Source of the DNA: Enterovibrio calviensis DSM 14347
Lineage (GTDB): Bacteria; Pseudomonadota; Gammaproteobacteria; Enterobacterales; Vibrionaceae
Direction of reading: 5' to 3'
NCBI RefSeq assembly: GCF_000621165.1
Contig: NZ_JHZA01000001.1
Location: forward strand, 682,001-746,000
DNA length: 64,000 bases
The notes under the pieces are model-generated. The model was given only the letters and a program-made list of their open reading frames with translations, ran no database searches and was not told where the DNA came from. Every line of letters starts with the position of its first letter. The stretch's first letter is position 1. The position numbers and the translations under genes were made by a program. Below, one piece after another: positions 1 through 7,872 of this stretch.

Positions 1-13
1 CCGATCATTGGGA

Positions 14-547
14 TTAACTCGTGATTTCTTGATGATCTTGAAGTTGCTCCACAAACGCATTGAGCGCAGAAACCGACCGAATGATGTGCACGGTTTGATG
101 GCTCGATAAGCTTTCCAGTCGAGATGTGAAATCATCATTCCAAAATCTAGGGGAGAGTTTAAGAAACTTGTAGCTGTTTAATGACCCTTTAAACACAGAG
201 CTCCCATCAGGCCAACCTTCTGGCTTCACGAATAACCCTTTAAGAAGACGCTTAGTCACAAACCAATAGCTGGTTGGGTAAGGGAGGTCAATATAGATCA
301 AGGTGTCTGCGGCTTCTAAGCGCTGGTTAAAGGAACCTAACGGCCCAAGCCCATCGATGATCCAACGCTCAGACGATAGAATATCGTCATGGGCTTTATC
401 GAATACTTCGCGCTCGACGTGCTCGCCATTTTTCTTAAACACCATGGCGTCGAGCGGATAGAGTTCAATGCGTGTTGATGAAGACAGTGCTTTGCTCAAC
501 GTGGATTTACCGCTGCCCGGTTTACCAAAAACGGCGACTTTATTCAT
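14..547 (-). CDS. P-loop nucleoside/adenylate kinase-like ATPase (FlaR-type)
   Basis: This 177-residue cytoplasmic protein starts with a textbook Walker A loop, GKPGSGKST, at residues 8-16, and has a Walker B-like stretch LIYIDLP near residue 83. The size and layout match the small adenylate-kinase-related P-loop family often annotated as 'DNA topology modulation protein FlaR'; the substrate is not known from sequence. The start is supported by a strong ribosome site (AAAGGAGATCCT) directly before the ATG. It is the first gene after a leader peptide and terminator at 591-695, so its expression is probably set by attenuation. Genes further downstream, beyond the left edge of the window, may belong to the same transcript. 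An antibiotic or small-molecule kinase role is possible but is speculation. Confidence 0.85.
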   Translation of the reverse strand: MNKVAVFGKPGSGKSTLSKALSSSTRIELYPLDAMVFKKNGEHVEREVFDKAHDDILSSERWIIDGLGPLGSFNQRLEAADTLIYIDLPYPTSYWFVTKRLLKGLFVKPEGWPDGSSVFKGSLNSYKFLKLSPRFWNDDFTSRLESLSSHQTVHIIRSVSALNAFVEQLQDHQEITS

Positions 548-590
548 AGGATCTCCTTTATATTAAATGATCCCTTGAGGCAGAAAACAG

Positions 591-616
591 AAAACCCACC
601 TCTAAGGGTGGGTTTT
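591..616 (-). terminator. Rho-independent terminator of an attenuator
   Basis: On the minus strand AAAACCCACC (616-607) pairs perfectly with GGTGGGTTTT (600-591) around a six-base loop, followed by CTGTTTTCTG. It lies between a short leader ORF and the kinase gene. The CCCACC arm (612-607) is also exactly complementary to GGTGGG at 640-635, which would form the competing antiterminator. Confidence 0.8.
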
Positions 617-644
617 AAAATGCGCGTAGAGCATCCCACCATTC

Positions 645-695
645 CTATGGAATGATGATAATTCGTGCGGTTAGCTGTTCATTATTTGCTCTCAT
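645..695 (-). CDS. Leader peptide MRANNEQLTARIIIIP, attenuation control
   Basis: A 16-codon ORF reads M-R-A-N-N-E-Q-L-T-A-R-I-I-I-I-P-stop, with Ile codons ATT ATC ATC ATT then CCA and TAG. An AAGGATGG ribosome site precedes its ATG. The Ile/Pro codons lie in CATCATTCC, which can pair with GGAATGGTG just past the stop (nine pairs, one G-U). That stem hides GGTGGG, which otherwise pairs with the terminator arm CCCACC. This is the classical 1:2, 2:3, 3:4 arrangement: a ribosome held on the Ile codons would free the antiterminator and switch the downstream kinase gene on. That mechanism is inferred from the pairing; the ORF and complementarities are seen directly. Confidence 0.8.
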   Translation of the reverse strand: MRANNEQLTARIIIIP

Positions 696-768
696 GAAAC
701 CATCCTTATATGGAACGTGTTGATTGTCAACGAAGAGTTATATTTCTCTCTTTATTCATCCATCCATT

Positions 769-978
769 TTACTTGCGCTTCGATCTTGATTTTAATTCGG
801 CCTCTTTCCGTTCTGCCCAAGCTGAGATCTTTTCGGCATACAGAGCAAAGATGCAGACAGCGATCATGCCTAACATTGCCATCCACGATATCCATTGGAA
901 CCACGCTGGTGCTTCAGGGTCGACGATACCAGCGAGAACAACGAACCAAATCAGTGTACTCAATACTCTAAAAATCAT
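769..978 (-). CDS. Small two-helix membrane protein, function unknown
   Basis: The 69-residue product has two hydrophobic segments (about residues 3-17 and 26-47) and a basic, charged tail ending KSRSKRK, as expected for a small inner-membrane protein with its C-terminus in the cytoplasm. I do not recognise a family. The ribosome site is weak. It lies upstream of the leader peptide and attenuator on the same strand, and downstream of the ArsR-type regulator, so it could be the tail of that regulator's transcript. A real gene is plausible on composition but not certain. Confidence 0.5.
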   Translation of the reverse strand: MIFRVLSTLIWFVVLAGIVDPEAPAWFQWISWMAMLGMIAVCIFALYAEKISAWAERKEAELKSRSKRK

Positions 979-1041
979 GGTGATACTCTATAAAGTTACT
1001 GTGTACCACCAGCGTACACCTAGCTTTGGATTTCCAAAGTT

Positions 1042-1740
1042 TTAGCCTGAACCTCGCTGCGGCACGCGCAGAGAGGTGCAATAGATTTTGTTAAAAGCAA
1101 TGACACCTGCTGGAGTAAAGCCGACCACCCTCGAGTCTGGTATTCGCGCGATCCAACCCTTATCCATGGCGTCGTTCAGCAGCCACTTCCCCAAAGTTCC
1201 AGCGAGGTGAGTACGTCGCTCACTCCAATCTAAACAGGCTTTACACATTGGTCGTTTCTGTTTTTCAAGTTCGCTGATGTTGGCACCGATAGACTGAAAA
1301 AACTGCCTGCCTTTATCTGTGAGTGTGGCTTCAATATGCGCATCCACAATGAGTTCTTGCGCCACGAGATCATCGTAAAGACGGACGGCAACCTCTCCGG
1401 CAAGATGGTCATAACAGACTCGAGCATGGCGAAGATTCGGGTCGCTTGGGCCTGTTGGCACCGTGGTGAGGGGCACAGTGATGTTCATCAGTTGCTCTAG
1501 TAGCTCAGCGACTTGATAGTTTGCGAGCTGGAAATACTTATGTCGGCCTTGCTTTCTCACGACCAGTAATTCCCCCATTACCAATTTCGCCAAATGACTG
1601 CTGGCGGTCTGCGAGGTGATATCCGCTTCAAGAGCAAGCTCTGTCGCGGTTAATGCTTTGCCGCCAAGCAGGGCAATCAACATTTTCGAGCGTGCATCAT
1701 CTGCGATCAGCGAGGCGATGTGTGTGATCTTGGGTTCCAT
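1042..1740 (-). CDS. ArsR-family winged-helix transcriptional regulator
   Basis: The product of 232 residues has an ArsR-type winged helix in its first 85 or so residues (ADDARSKMLIALLGGKALTA, then ELALEADITSQTASSHLAKL and a basic wing with RKQGRHKYF). The long C-terminal half, with a Cys pair in MCKACLDW, is typical of the larger ArsR relatives whose effector is unknown. I place the start at the ATG at 1740 (MEPKITHIAS...); a TTG 54 bases further upstream is possible but adds a non-conserved basic tail. It is transcribed away from three small barrel-protein genes, and an 18-bp perfect palindrome between them (1811-1828) is a likely operator, so it probably controls both itself and that operon. 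Confidence 0.88.
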   Translation of the reverse strand: MEPKITHIASLIADDARSKMLIALLGGKALTATELALEADITSQTASSHLAKLVMGELLVVRKQGRHKYFQLANYQVAELLEQLMNITVPLTTVPTGPSDPNLRHARVCYDHLAGEVAVRLYDDLVAQELIVDAHIEATLTDKGRQFFQSIGANISELEKQKRPMCKACLDWSERRTHLAGTLGKWLLNDAMDKGWIARIPDSRVVGFTPAGVIAFNKIYCTSLRVPQRGSG

Positions 1741-1810
1741 GATTCGTGTCCAAGTGCGGTTGCGCTTCGGGTTGTTATGAAAGAAGGGTAGCAACTGAAA
1801 GCCCAGTTTA

Positions 1811-1828
1811 CTTCGACCGTGGTCGAAG
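1811..1828. promoter_or_regulatory. Perfect 18-bp palindrome, likely ArsR-type operator
   Basis: CTTCGACC-GT-GGTCGAAG is a perfect inverted repeat located in the 147-bp gap between the divergent ArsR-type regulator and the NIPSNAP-led operon. Position and symmetry fit an operator for the neighbouring dimeric winged-helix protein. Binding by that protein is inferred. Confidence 0.65.
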
Positions 1829-1887
1829 CAAGCGGTTATTTGCCGCGATAGGCTGGTGGCTCAATGGATAGGAAAGGAGCGTTGGCG

Positions 1888-2226
1888 ATGAATATTACGT
1901 GTTTGATTGAGTACAAAATTGATCCTTTTAAGCTGAGTCAGTTTGAAAAATACGCCAAGAACTGGGGCAAGATCATTCCACAATGTGGTGGCGATTTGTT
2001 GGGTTATTTTCTACCCCATGAGGGGACAAATGATGTGGCGTTTGGGTTGATCACTTTTCCGAGCCTTGCCGAGTATGAAGCTTACCGAGAGCGGTTACGT
2101 TCAGATGAAGCGGGTAAGCGGAATTTTCTGTTTGCCAATAAAGAGCGCTTTATCATCTCAGAGCGGCGTTCGTTTCTGCGTGTTGTTGATGCGACGTATA
2201 AACAGGAAGCGAGGACTGAACAATGA
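1888..2226 (+). CDS. NIPSNAP family protein
   Basis: The 112-residue product ([20 protein letters not shown]..., [41 protein letters not shown]) has the pattern of the NIPSNAP family, small dimeric alpha-beta-barrel proteins of unclear role. The start at 1888 is chosen because AGGAAAGGAG lies a few bases before it and homologues begin at this methionine; an ATG eight codons earlier lacks a ribosome site. It is the first gene of a tight three-gene operon, overlapping the next gene by four bases (ATGA). Confidence 0.88.
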   Translation: MNITCLIEYKIDPFKLSQFEKYAKNWGKIIPQCGGDLLGYFLPHEGTNDVAFGLITFPSLAEYEAYRERLRSDEAGKRNFLFANKERFIISERRSFLRVVDATYKQEARTEQ

Positions 2227-2549
2227 TTGCGGTAATTTTCGAAGTTGAACCGTATCCCGAACACAAACAAGCGTATCTTGATATGGCGGCATCGCTACGA
2301 GAGTCACTGGAGGCAGTGGAAGGGTTTATCTCTATCGAGCGCTTTCAATCTATGACCAAGGAAGGACGGATTTTGTCGCTCTCTTTCTGGGAGACGGAGG
2401 CGGCAATTTCTCTGTGGCGCGAGCATTTACAGCACCAAATTGCCCAGAAAGAAGGGAAGCACCGATTGTTTCGTGATTATCGAATTCGGGTTGCGGATGT
2501 GGTGAGAGATTATGGCATGGGAATTACGCCGAACACGGATACCCACTAA
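2223..2549 (+). CDS. Antibiotic biosynthesis monooxygenase (ABM) domain protein
   Basis: This 108-residue protein ([20 protein letters not shown]..., [32 protein letters not shown]) matches the ABM fold, a ferredoxin-like barrel found in small cofactor-free monooxygenases and haem-degrading enzymes. The central [16 protein letters not shown] segment is typical. It starts inside the stop region of the NIPSNAP gene (ATGA overlap), which indicates translational coupling. Substrate is unknown; a quinone- or xenobiotic-directed role is possible. Confidence 0.88.
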   Translation: MIAVIFEVEPYPEHKQAYLDMAASLRESLEAVEGFISIERFQSMTKEGRILSLSFWETEAAISLWREHLQHQIAQKEGKHRLFRDYRIRVADVVRDYGMGITPNTDTH

Positions 2550-2559
2550 GGAGAGAGGT

Positions 2560-2850
2560 ATGAGAATTGTCGCAGTATTCACCGATACACCCGAGATGCT
2601 TGCGCACCGAAAGCAGCATGGGCAAGCCCATCTGGATTTTCTGAAAGCTAACCAATCGGAAATCTTGGTGGGAGGTGGTTTGAAAGATGAAGAGGGCGGC
2701 GCATTCGTCGGCGGTCTCTGGATCATGGAGGTAGAGAGCTTTGCTCGTGCTAAGGCGATCATTGAAAGCGACCCATACTATGTACCAGCATATAGAAACT
2801 ATACGTTAAAGCTGTGGGGCAAAGCGTTTGACGAGCCTGTTGTTATATAA
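2560..2850 (+). CDS. YciI family protein
   Basis: The 96-residue product begins MRIVAVFTDTPEMLAHRKQH and contains HLDFLKANQSEILVGGGL and a C-terminal FARAKAIIESDPYYVPAYRN motif characteristic of YciI-like proteins, again a ferredoxin-type barrel fold. The start at 2560 follows AAGGAGAGAGGT closely and is ten bases after the ABM stop, so the three genes form one operon. YciI relatives have been linked to hydrolysis or halogen-removal reactions, but the activity here cannot be told from sequence. Confidence 0.88.
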   Translation: MRIVAVFTDTPEMLAHRKQHGQAHLDFLKANQSEILVGGGLKDEEGGAFVGGLWIMEVESFARAKAIIESDPYYVPAYRNYTLKLWGKAFDEPVVI

Positions 2851-3011
2851 GGTGGATTTCAGCATCACGGACATAGCAAAGCGACAGCATCGAGTCGGTG
2901 ATGAGAGCTTCGTCGAAGCGCAGCGTATTCTCGCGATTTTCCGGTTTTCTCAGAGGATCCCGTCTCTATAATTGGTGGGTGTTTTTGGCTAACAGAACCC
3001 AAGGAAAGGCA

Positions 3012-3434
3012 ATGAGAGACCTCGTATTACAGCATCTTAGAGAACGCTTTCAATCGCTCAATAACATCGTCGACACGCTCGCCCCTGAGTTGTTTAATTC
3101 GCACCTTGATGTCCCGAAAAACAAGACCGTCGGTGAGCATATGTGGTGTATTGTCGGCGCACGCGAAAGCTATGCAAACGCACTGTTAGCCGGGGATTGG
3201 AACGGGTTTTCCTGTTCACTATCGTCAACCGAAAATAGAGGGGATGTGCAATCCGCGTTGGTGTCTTCGGAAGCGGCGTTTGAGAGCGCACTCGCGCACG
3301 TAGACGAGTGGACACCGGAAAGAGACAGTTTACTTATGTATTTGTTAGAACATGAAACCAACCACGAAGCGCAGTTGATTCGTCACTTGTATGGATTAGA
3401 GCAGTCTCTGCCAGAATCGGTGAAGTGGGCGTAG
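3012..3434 (+). CDS. DinB-like four-helix protein
   Basis: The 140-residue product (MRDLVLQHLRERFQSLNNIV...) has the DinB/YfiT layout: histidines at HMWCIVGARESYANAL and in the closing HETNHEAQLIRHLYGL helix could make the three-His metal site typical of this superfamily. Such proteins are thiol-dependent metallo-enzymes or stress proteins. The start at 3012 follows AAGGAAAGGC; upstream in-frame methionines give an unlikely basic extension. It is 161 bases past the YciI gene on the same strand and may be transcribed separately. It ends at a strong terminator. Confidence 0.75.
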   Translation: MRDLVLQHLRERFQSLNNIVDTLAPELFNSHLDVPKNKTVGEHMWCIVGARESYANALLAGDWNGFSCSLSSTENRGDVQSALVSSEAAFESALAHVDEWTPERDSLLMYLLEHETNHEAQLIRHLYGLEQSLPESVKWA

Positions 3435-3467
3435 CAAGGGTTTATGTCACTCAAGTTATCGCTGAAC

Positions 3468-3504
3468 AAAAAAGCACGGATGATAAACGCATCGGTGCTT
3501 TTTT
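3468..3504 (+). terminator. Rho-independent terminator after the DinB-like gene
   Basis: AAAAAAGCAC (3468-3477) pairs with GTGCTTTTTT (3495-3504) and ends in a T run. It can act on both strands. Confidence 0.8.
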
Positions 3505-3548
3505 ATTTCGTTCGTAAATTATGACGGCGAGACGTTGGCAATCTAACT

Positions 3549-3577
3549 TATACCCAAGCAACCTGAAGATGCAGGAT
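3549..3577. repeat. Half copy of the intergenic CCCAAGCAACCTGAAG repeat
   Basis: TATACCCAAGCAACCTGAAG plus ATGCAGGA matches the left arm of the palindromic repeat seen complete at 13618-13675. The right arm is absent, so this is a truncated or decayed copy between DinB and DUF1840 genes. Confidence 0.7.
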
Positions 3578-3628
3578 TATGATCAAAGCGTCCCTGCCCG
3601 TGTTCTCTCACTAACATCCTAAGGTGAC

Positions 3629-3973
3629 TTAAAGAAACGAACTGTCTGTTGCGTCCTGCCACATCACGTCGCAAGTATTCTCAGATGCGGCATTCAGCAA
3701 TTCGATCAACGGGATAGCGCGATGACCGATACTAACGGGAGACTCCATGAAGCTGTCTTCTTCGTCTTCATCGTTGCTGATAGGCGCAGACGCCGATTTG
3801 GCTTTCTCCGCTTGAATGGCATCGAAGAGATTACCGAGCGCAGCAGGGACATCCTCGGCCAAAATCGCGCCGGGTACGGTTTCGCTGTGTCCCATCATTT
3901 TCAACATTTGTAGGCCAACTTCACCAAACATGGTGATATCGGCGTAAGCCTTGCAGCTAAATCTGATCAACAT
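3629..3973 (-). CDS. DUF1840 domain protein
   Basis: The 114-residue product begins MLIRFSCKAYADITMFGEVG and carries LQMLKMMGHSETVPGAILAE, the signature of DUF1840, a small cytoplasmic family common in proteobacteria with no known function. An acidic linker (SNDEDEEDSF) separates it from a C-terminal part rich in small residues. I prefer the ATG at 3973, preceded by AGGATG, over the ATG three codons earlier. A hairpin at 4010-4037 lies upstream, between it and the large unknown gene. Confidence 0.85.
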   Translation of the reverse strand: MLIRFSCKAYADITMFGEVGLQMLKMMGHSETVPGAILAEDVPAALGNLFDAIQAEKAKSASAPISNDEDEEDSFMESPVSIGHRAIPLIELLNAASENTCDVMWQDATDSSFL

Positions 3974-4009
3974 ACGATTCATCCTGTTGTATGCATGGAA
4001 AGAAGACGC

Positions 4010-4037
4010 AGTCGCACAAGTTCTAAGCAGTGCGACT
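4010..4037 (-). terminator. Hairpin between the 875-residue gene and DUF1840
   Basis: AGTCGCAC (4010-4017) pairs with GTGCGACT (4030-4037) across a 12-base loop. It sits just after the stop of the large minus-strand gene. There is no good T run, so it is a weak terminator or an mRNA-stabilising hairpin. Confidence 0.4.
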
Positions 4038-4058
4038 CCTTAACCCTATGTCATCGTA

Positions 4059-6686
4059 TCAGTTTAAGGCATCTCGACTTTGAGTAACGCTCGCATCTTT
4101 CAATAGAAGGTCGTCATCTTCTTGCCTGGTGTCTTGCAGGGCATCTTGATCAGCGTCTCGGTTAAGCGAGGTATCGACCGACGCGGTTTCAACCTTGATT
4201 TTAAAATACTGGAGGTGGTTACTGTTGTCGGGGAAGGAAACGTCTTTGCTGTCTGTGTTCAGCAATGGGATTTCCACATAGAACTTCTTGGCGCCTTTGG
4301 CGTTTTCCCAGAGCCTAATTCTTGCAGGCATCACCAGTAAGGTCACTGGAAGTTTTTCCGCAGGCGTGCCTGAGGTTTTTTTGACCTCATCAAACAAGTA
4401 GTTCGCAGAGACGCTTAGCAAGTTCATGTTGATGTCATCAAAACGATCGCTCAGAAATGAAATATCGGCGGACACGGTGTATACACGCCCAGATTCGATG
4501 GTGCGTCCTTTGAAGTTGTGAGTATGTGTGCCGAAATACAGGGTATTGAGCTGATGCTGACCGGCAATACCAATGGAGTCGGCAGACAAAGCGACGTCTT
4601 TCCCTGCACCGGGCAGTTCTTTGTCTTTGGCAGAAAACACCACTTTCCAGCCATAAGGAAGATGGTTTTTTATTGGGGTAATGTCGTAAATCCAAGGGCG
4701 GAATAAGACTGTGCGGCTGCCTGAAAACAGGCCTTGTAACTCACCAGTTCCACCTGGTCTTGCGGGGAGATCGCCCGCGACACGTTCATTTTCGTCGTAA
4801 GGTGTGAGATGGAAATGCGCAATGGATGGGGGACGCACTTCGAGCAAAGATGCAAAATCATCAGGGCGAGGGTGGCAATAGTGGTTGGCGCTAAGGCCAC
4901 TGTATATGTTGCTGTCTGGGTTGCCGGATAAAGGCGATTGTTGCTCCAGTCTTGTTTTACAGAAGGTGACTCGACGGGTATCTGTCGGGGTACTGGTCAT
5001 CACAATCGCATTGCGTCGTGATTCCGCGGTGAAGACGATAAGGCTGGTCCATCGCATTGGGTTCCAATCTGCATCATCTTTCGTCGACGCATTACCAAAC
5101 GGGTCAATATTGTGGGTATCGAAATGATGTTCCATGCTGCCCGTTTGCATGGAGTTTGAGTTCGCGCCCATGTATAACGCGCCATTTCGATTCCCGTAGC
5201 CGTCAAAGTTGGCAAGATCGTTTGAAGAGGCAATATAGGTGACCTTTCGATGCACCTCGAGTTGCCCTTTAGATGTGGGCCATCCATTGCTATCTGCAGG
5301 GTTTCGGCTTCCTTGCAGAGGCTCTGACATGAAAAGAGCCCAACCTTGGTTATTGACGCCAGCGCAGCCAATGAAGCTATTGTGCATGTAATCTTCATAC
5401 CCGCCGGGGAAGAACCAGCCATCAAGGCCATTGGCACGCGCCATCATATTGATGAGTGTGTTGTAAGCGCCATCGACACCCACAAACCCATTCCAAGGCA
5501 TATCCTCCACCACAATGTTGGCGAAAGCGTTATAGGACGCGCGCGCCACCGTGTAGTAGTTGCCAGGAAGGTAGGGCGTCATCTGCGACAGCACGGTGTA
5601 ATAGGAAATATGGTTATAGAACGACACTTCAACGGTTTTAGTGGCTGAGGGAAGGCCATTGGGAACGATGACGGTTGTGGTTTTGTCAGATGGTTTAATT
5701 GGTTCGTGATACACCCGCGTTTCCCCAGTAGGAAGGGGATTGCTGGTGGTTTGTCTGTCTTCTGCACTGATGCCCACTGGCTTCCCAGATAGGGTGTTCC
5801 CGACGTTCGCATAACGTGCGATTTCGGTACCGTTTGCGGAGAATGCGCGCACCCATCTCACCAAGGGGATGTCTACGGTGTCATCGAGCAAAACGTCTTT
5901 TGACGTGCTGTAAGTGCCCTTTGCGGGAACGATGATCTCCGTGTCACCGTTACTGTTTTTGAGCTTAAATGATGTTAAATCTGACCAAACTTGAGGTTTA
6001 CCAAATCGCTTCTGAGGGGTTCGGTTTGGCTGACCCGCCCAATACTGCGGGGATGTCGGTGGAGCTGATTTTGCCACATCGGGCTCGGGCGGAGTGTGTC
6101 CGATGACTATGCCGTTGCCACCGTCGCCGGGATCTTTTAAACACCCGCTGACGGCAAAATCAAAGATACGGCTGGAACCACATTGCGTGAGAAGTCCGTC
6201 GTTATCGGTGCCGCCAATCGGACAAAGTGCAGTGGGATGTGTGGTGACGCTTTTGACGGCAGAAAACAGCGACTTTCTTCGCACAAAGCAGCCTTGCCCC
6301 TGAAACGTGCCGGCGCCAGCAGGGATAAGCAAGTTCCCGACGATGGGAAAATAGCCTTTTCCCATCACCACATTGAAGTCATACCTTTCTTTGGAGGCTG
6401 GCACCAAATCACCATTGAGATCCCGTAGACGAAGCCCTTGTTCAATCTTAATTTGGTTTCGCTGCGCCATGGCAATCACACCTTCGCGATCGCTTGCCCA
6501 TTTTCTGCGGGCTTCATCGGCGGTTAAGCCTATCGATTCTAAGTTGAACGTGATTTCGCCGGTTTCAAGAATGCTGCGGATCCAACCTGCGAGGAAAGTA
6601 ATGATCCGCTCGATGAGCGTGACAGTGGCTCGAACGGGCGTCATCAGTGTTCGCCAAACACCTTGTTGCTTGAATAAGTTGAACAT
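4059..6686 (-). CDS. Large protein of unknown function (875 residues)
   Basis: I do not recognise this protein. Visible features: no signal peptide; an amphipathic, hydrophobic N-terminal helix around residues 18-40 (VTLIERIITFLAGWIRSI); a charged segment with DEARRKWASDREGVIAMAQR; a Cys-containing stretch near 130-185; a long soluble middle rich in G, N, W and aromatic residues (DGWFFPGGYEDYMHNSF, MEHHFDTHNIDPFGN); a beta-rich C-terminal third; and an acidic tail with QEDDDLLLKD. The start has a GGGA ribosome site. It stands alone, with about 290 bp of non-coding DNA upstream and a hairpin downstream. Nothing around it (Gfa, DUF1840) suggests a pathway. The reading frame is intact over 2.6 kb, so the gene is under selection. 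Confidence 0.85.
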   Translation of the reverse strand: MFNLFKQQGVWRTLMTPVRATVTLIERIITFLAGWIRSILETGEITFNLESIGLTADEARRKWASDREGVIAMAQRNQIKIEQGLRLRDLNGDLVPASKERYDFNVVMGKGYFPIVGNLLIPAGAGTFQGQGCFVRRKSLFSAVKSVTTHPTALCPIGGTDNDGLLTQCGSSRIFDFAVSGCLKDPGDGGNGIVIGHTPPEPDVAKSAPPTSPQYWAGQPNRTPQKRFGKPQVWSDLTSFKLKNSNGDTEIIVPAKGTYSTSKDVLLDDTVDIPLVRWVRAFSANGTEIARYANVGNTLSGKPVGISAEDRQTTSNPLPTGETRVYHEPIKPSDKTTTVIVPNGLPSATKTVEVSFYNHISYYTVLSQMTPYLPGNYYTVARASYNAFANIVVEDMPWNGFVGVDGAYNTLINMMARANGLDGWFFPGGYEDYMHNSFIGCAGVNNQGWALFMSEPLQGSRNPADSNGWPTSKGQLEVHRKVTYIASSNDLANFDGYGNRNGALYMGANSNSMQTGSMEHHFDTHNIDPFGNASTKDDADWNPMRWTSLIVFTAESRRNAIVMTSTPTDTRRVTFCKTRLEQQSPLSGNPDSNIYSGLSANHYCHPRPDDFASLLEVRPPSIAHFHLTPYDENERVAGDLPARPGGTGELQGLFSGSRTVLFRPWIYDITPIKNHLPYGWKVVFSAKDKELPGAGKDVALSADSIGIAGQHQLNTLYFGTHTHNFKGRTIESGRVYTVSADISFLSDRFDDINMNLLSVSANYLFDEVKKTSGTPAEKLPVTLLVMPARIRLWENAKGAKKFYVEIPLLNTDSKDVSFPDNSNHLQYFKIKVETASVDTSLNRDADQDALQDTRQEDDDLLLKDASVTQSRDALN

Positions 6687-6892
6687 ATTCCCTATGCCTT
6701 TTTAAAGAGATGCCAAGGAAACTGTACATGAGTGATGTAATGATTGTTGTCTGATAATCGTGACAATAAACCGATCAATTAGTCAGTGAGAGGAAGAGGC
6801 GTTTAGCGTTTTTATTAGCGCTGCAGGGTGTTTCCGCGGTGGTGAATTAACGAGAATATTAAGCCAATGCTAATGTCATGATTAAAGGAAGG

Positions 6893-6932
6893 AAATCAGA
6901 CAGTGCTGAGCAATGTCTGCGCTGTCTGATTT
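6893..6932 (-). terminator. Inverted repeat, probable terminator after gfa
   Basis: AAATCAGACAG (6893-6903) and CTGTCTGATTT (6922-6932) form a perfect 11-bp stem with an 18-base loop, about 40 bases past the gfa stop. The following bases on the minus strand are pyrimidine-rich but not a pure T run. Confidence 0.55.
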
Positions 6933-6974
6933 GTTTGTCACCTTGACGTGTAGCCATACGAAAAGATAAAGCGG

Positions 6975-7544
6975 TTAGGCGCTCGCACGTTGTGTGGCGA
7001 CATGGGTTGCAATCACATCCATCAATGCGGGTGATAAACAGTCATAAGGCTCAAGGCCGAGCTCTTTGAGGCGATCGCGAATAGCGGACATTTGCTCGGG
7101 AGGCGTACCAGCTTCAATGATGGAAGAAACAAACGCGGCGAACTCTGGCGCAGACCAGCCTTGTTCGTTTGATAGCTCAGTATGAACAAAGTCCAACCCG
7201 TAGAACGGATGGTTGGTATCTTCAATACGTCCAATCATGTGGACGCCACAGTCTTGGCAAGCATGCCGTTGAATGGCGGTGTTGGTATCAATGATCCGCA
7301 ACTTGTCTGCGCCTTGGTCGATGGCGACGCTGTCTTTTGAGACCACAGCTACTTGCGAGAACAGCGCGTTTTCTGGCTTCCAGCACTTTGAGCAACCGCA
7401 GACATGATTAAAGGCGGTTTGAGCGGAAACATTAACCACAACAGGATCTGATGAGCATTTGCACGTGAGTTTTCCGCCAGTAAATCCGTCAACGTCGTTA
7501 TGTTGCACGCCGTTGTTCACAGCGGGATGGATTGAGATTGTCAT
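6975..7544 (-). CDS. gfa: S-(hydroxymethyl)glutathione synthase (glutathione-dependent formaldehyde-activating enzyme)
   Basis: The 189-residue product matches Gfa over its whole length. It has the zinc-binding cysteines of the family in [29 protein letters not shown] and [13 protein letters not shown], and the characteristic [14 protein letters not shown]. Gfa joins formaldehyde and glutathione to S-hydroxymethylglutathione for the detoxification pathway; elsewhere it usually neighbours a glutathione-dependent formaldehyde dehydrogenase, which is missing here. I start at 7544 ([13 protein letters not shown]), where homologues begin and an AAGGTG lies upstream; an ATG 14 codons earlier is possible. 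Confidence 0.93.
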   Translation of the reverse strand: MTISIHPAVNNGVQHNDVDGFTGGKLTCKCSSDPVVVNVSAQTAFNHVCGCSKCWKPENALFSQVAVVSKDSVAIDQGADKLRIIDTNTAIQRHACQDCGVHMIGRIEDTNHPFYGLDFVHTELSNEQGWSAPEFAAFVSSIIEAGTPPEQMSAIRDRLKELGLEPYDCLSPALMDVIATHVATQRASA

Positions 7545-7801
7545 AGGGAACACCTTAGCAATGAGACTTCGAATTCCTTTCCACATTGTTTGACCTCAAT
7601 GTTGAAATACATGGACTCAACACACAGCGTCATGCTGCACATTGAGTGTCCCTTTAAGCCTAATCCTTACAGATGGTGTGAGTATGGGTATTCCAGCAAA
7701 ACAGTGTTGTGAAATTTAGCGAACATGCGGAGGGCGTTGATCCGTCAGTAGATCACTGAAGGTGAGTGCGGTGAGCTTTCTGATTCATGGGTGAAGAGAA
7801 G

Positions 7802-7825
7802 AAAAAAGCACCGCGGCTGCGGTGC
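7802..7825 (-). terminator. Terminator after katG
   Basis: GCACCGC (7808-7814) pairs with GCGGTGC (7819-7825) and, read on the minus strand, is followed by six T residues. It lies 48 bases past the katG stop. The rest of the 330-bp gap up to gfa shows nothing else I can name. Confidence 0.85.
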
Positions 7826-7872
7826 CTAGAGGGTGACAATAGCATCACAAAAACAATGTATGAGTCACCGAT

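Noticed and set aside
705..730. TTGACA (725-730) and TATAAG (705-710) on the minus strand as promoter of the leader peptide
   Set aside because: The spacing is only 14 bp, and a start from it would leave no room for the leader's ribosome site. TATAAC at 742-737 is a better -10 candidate but has no clear -35, so no promoter is called.
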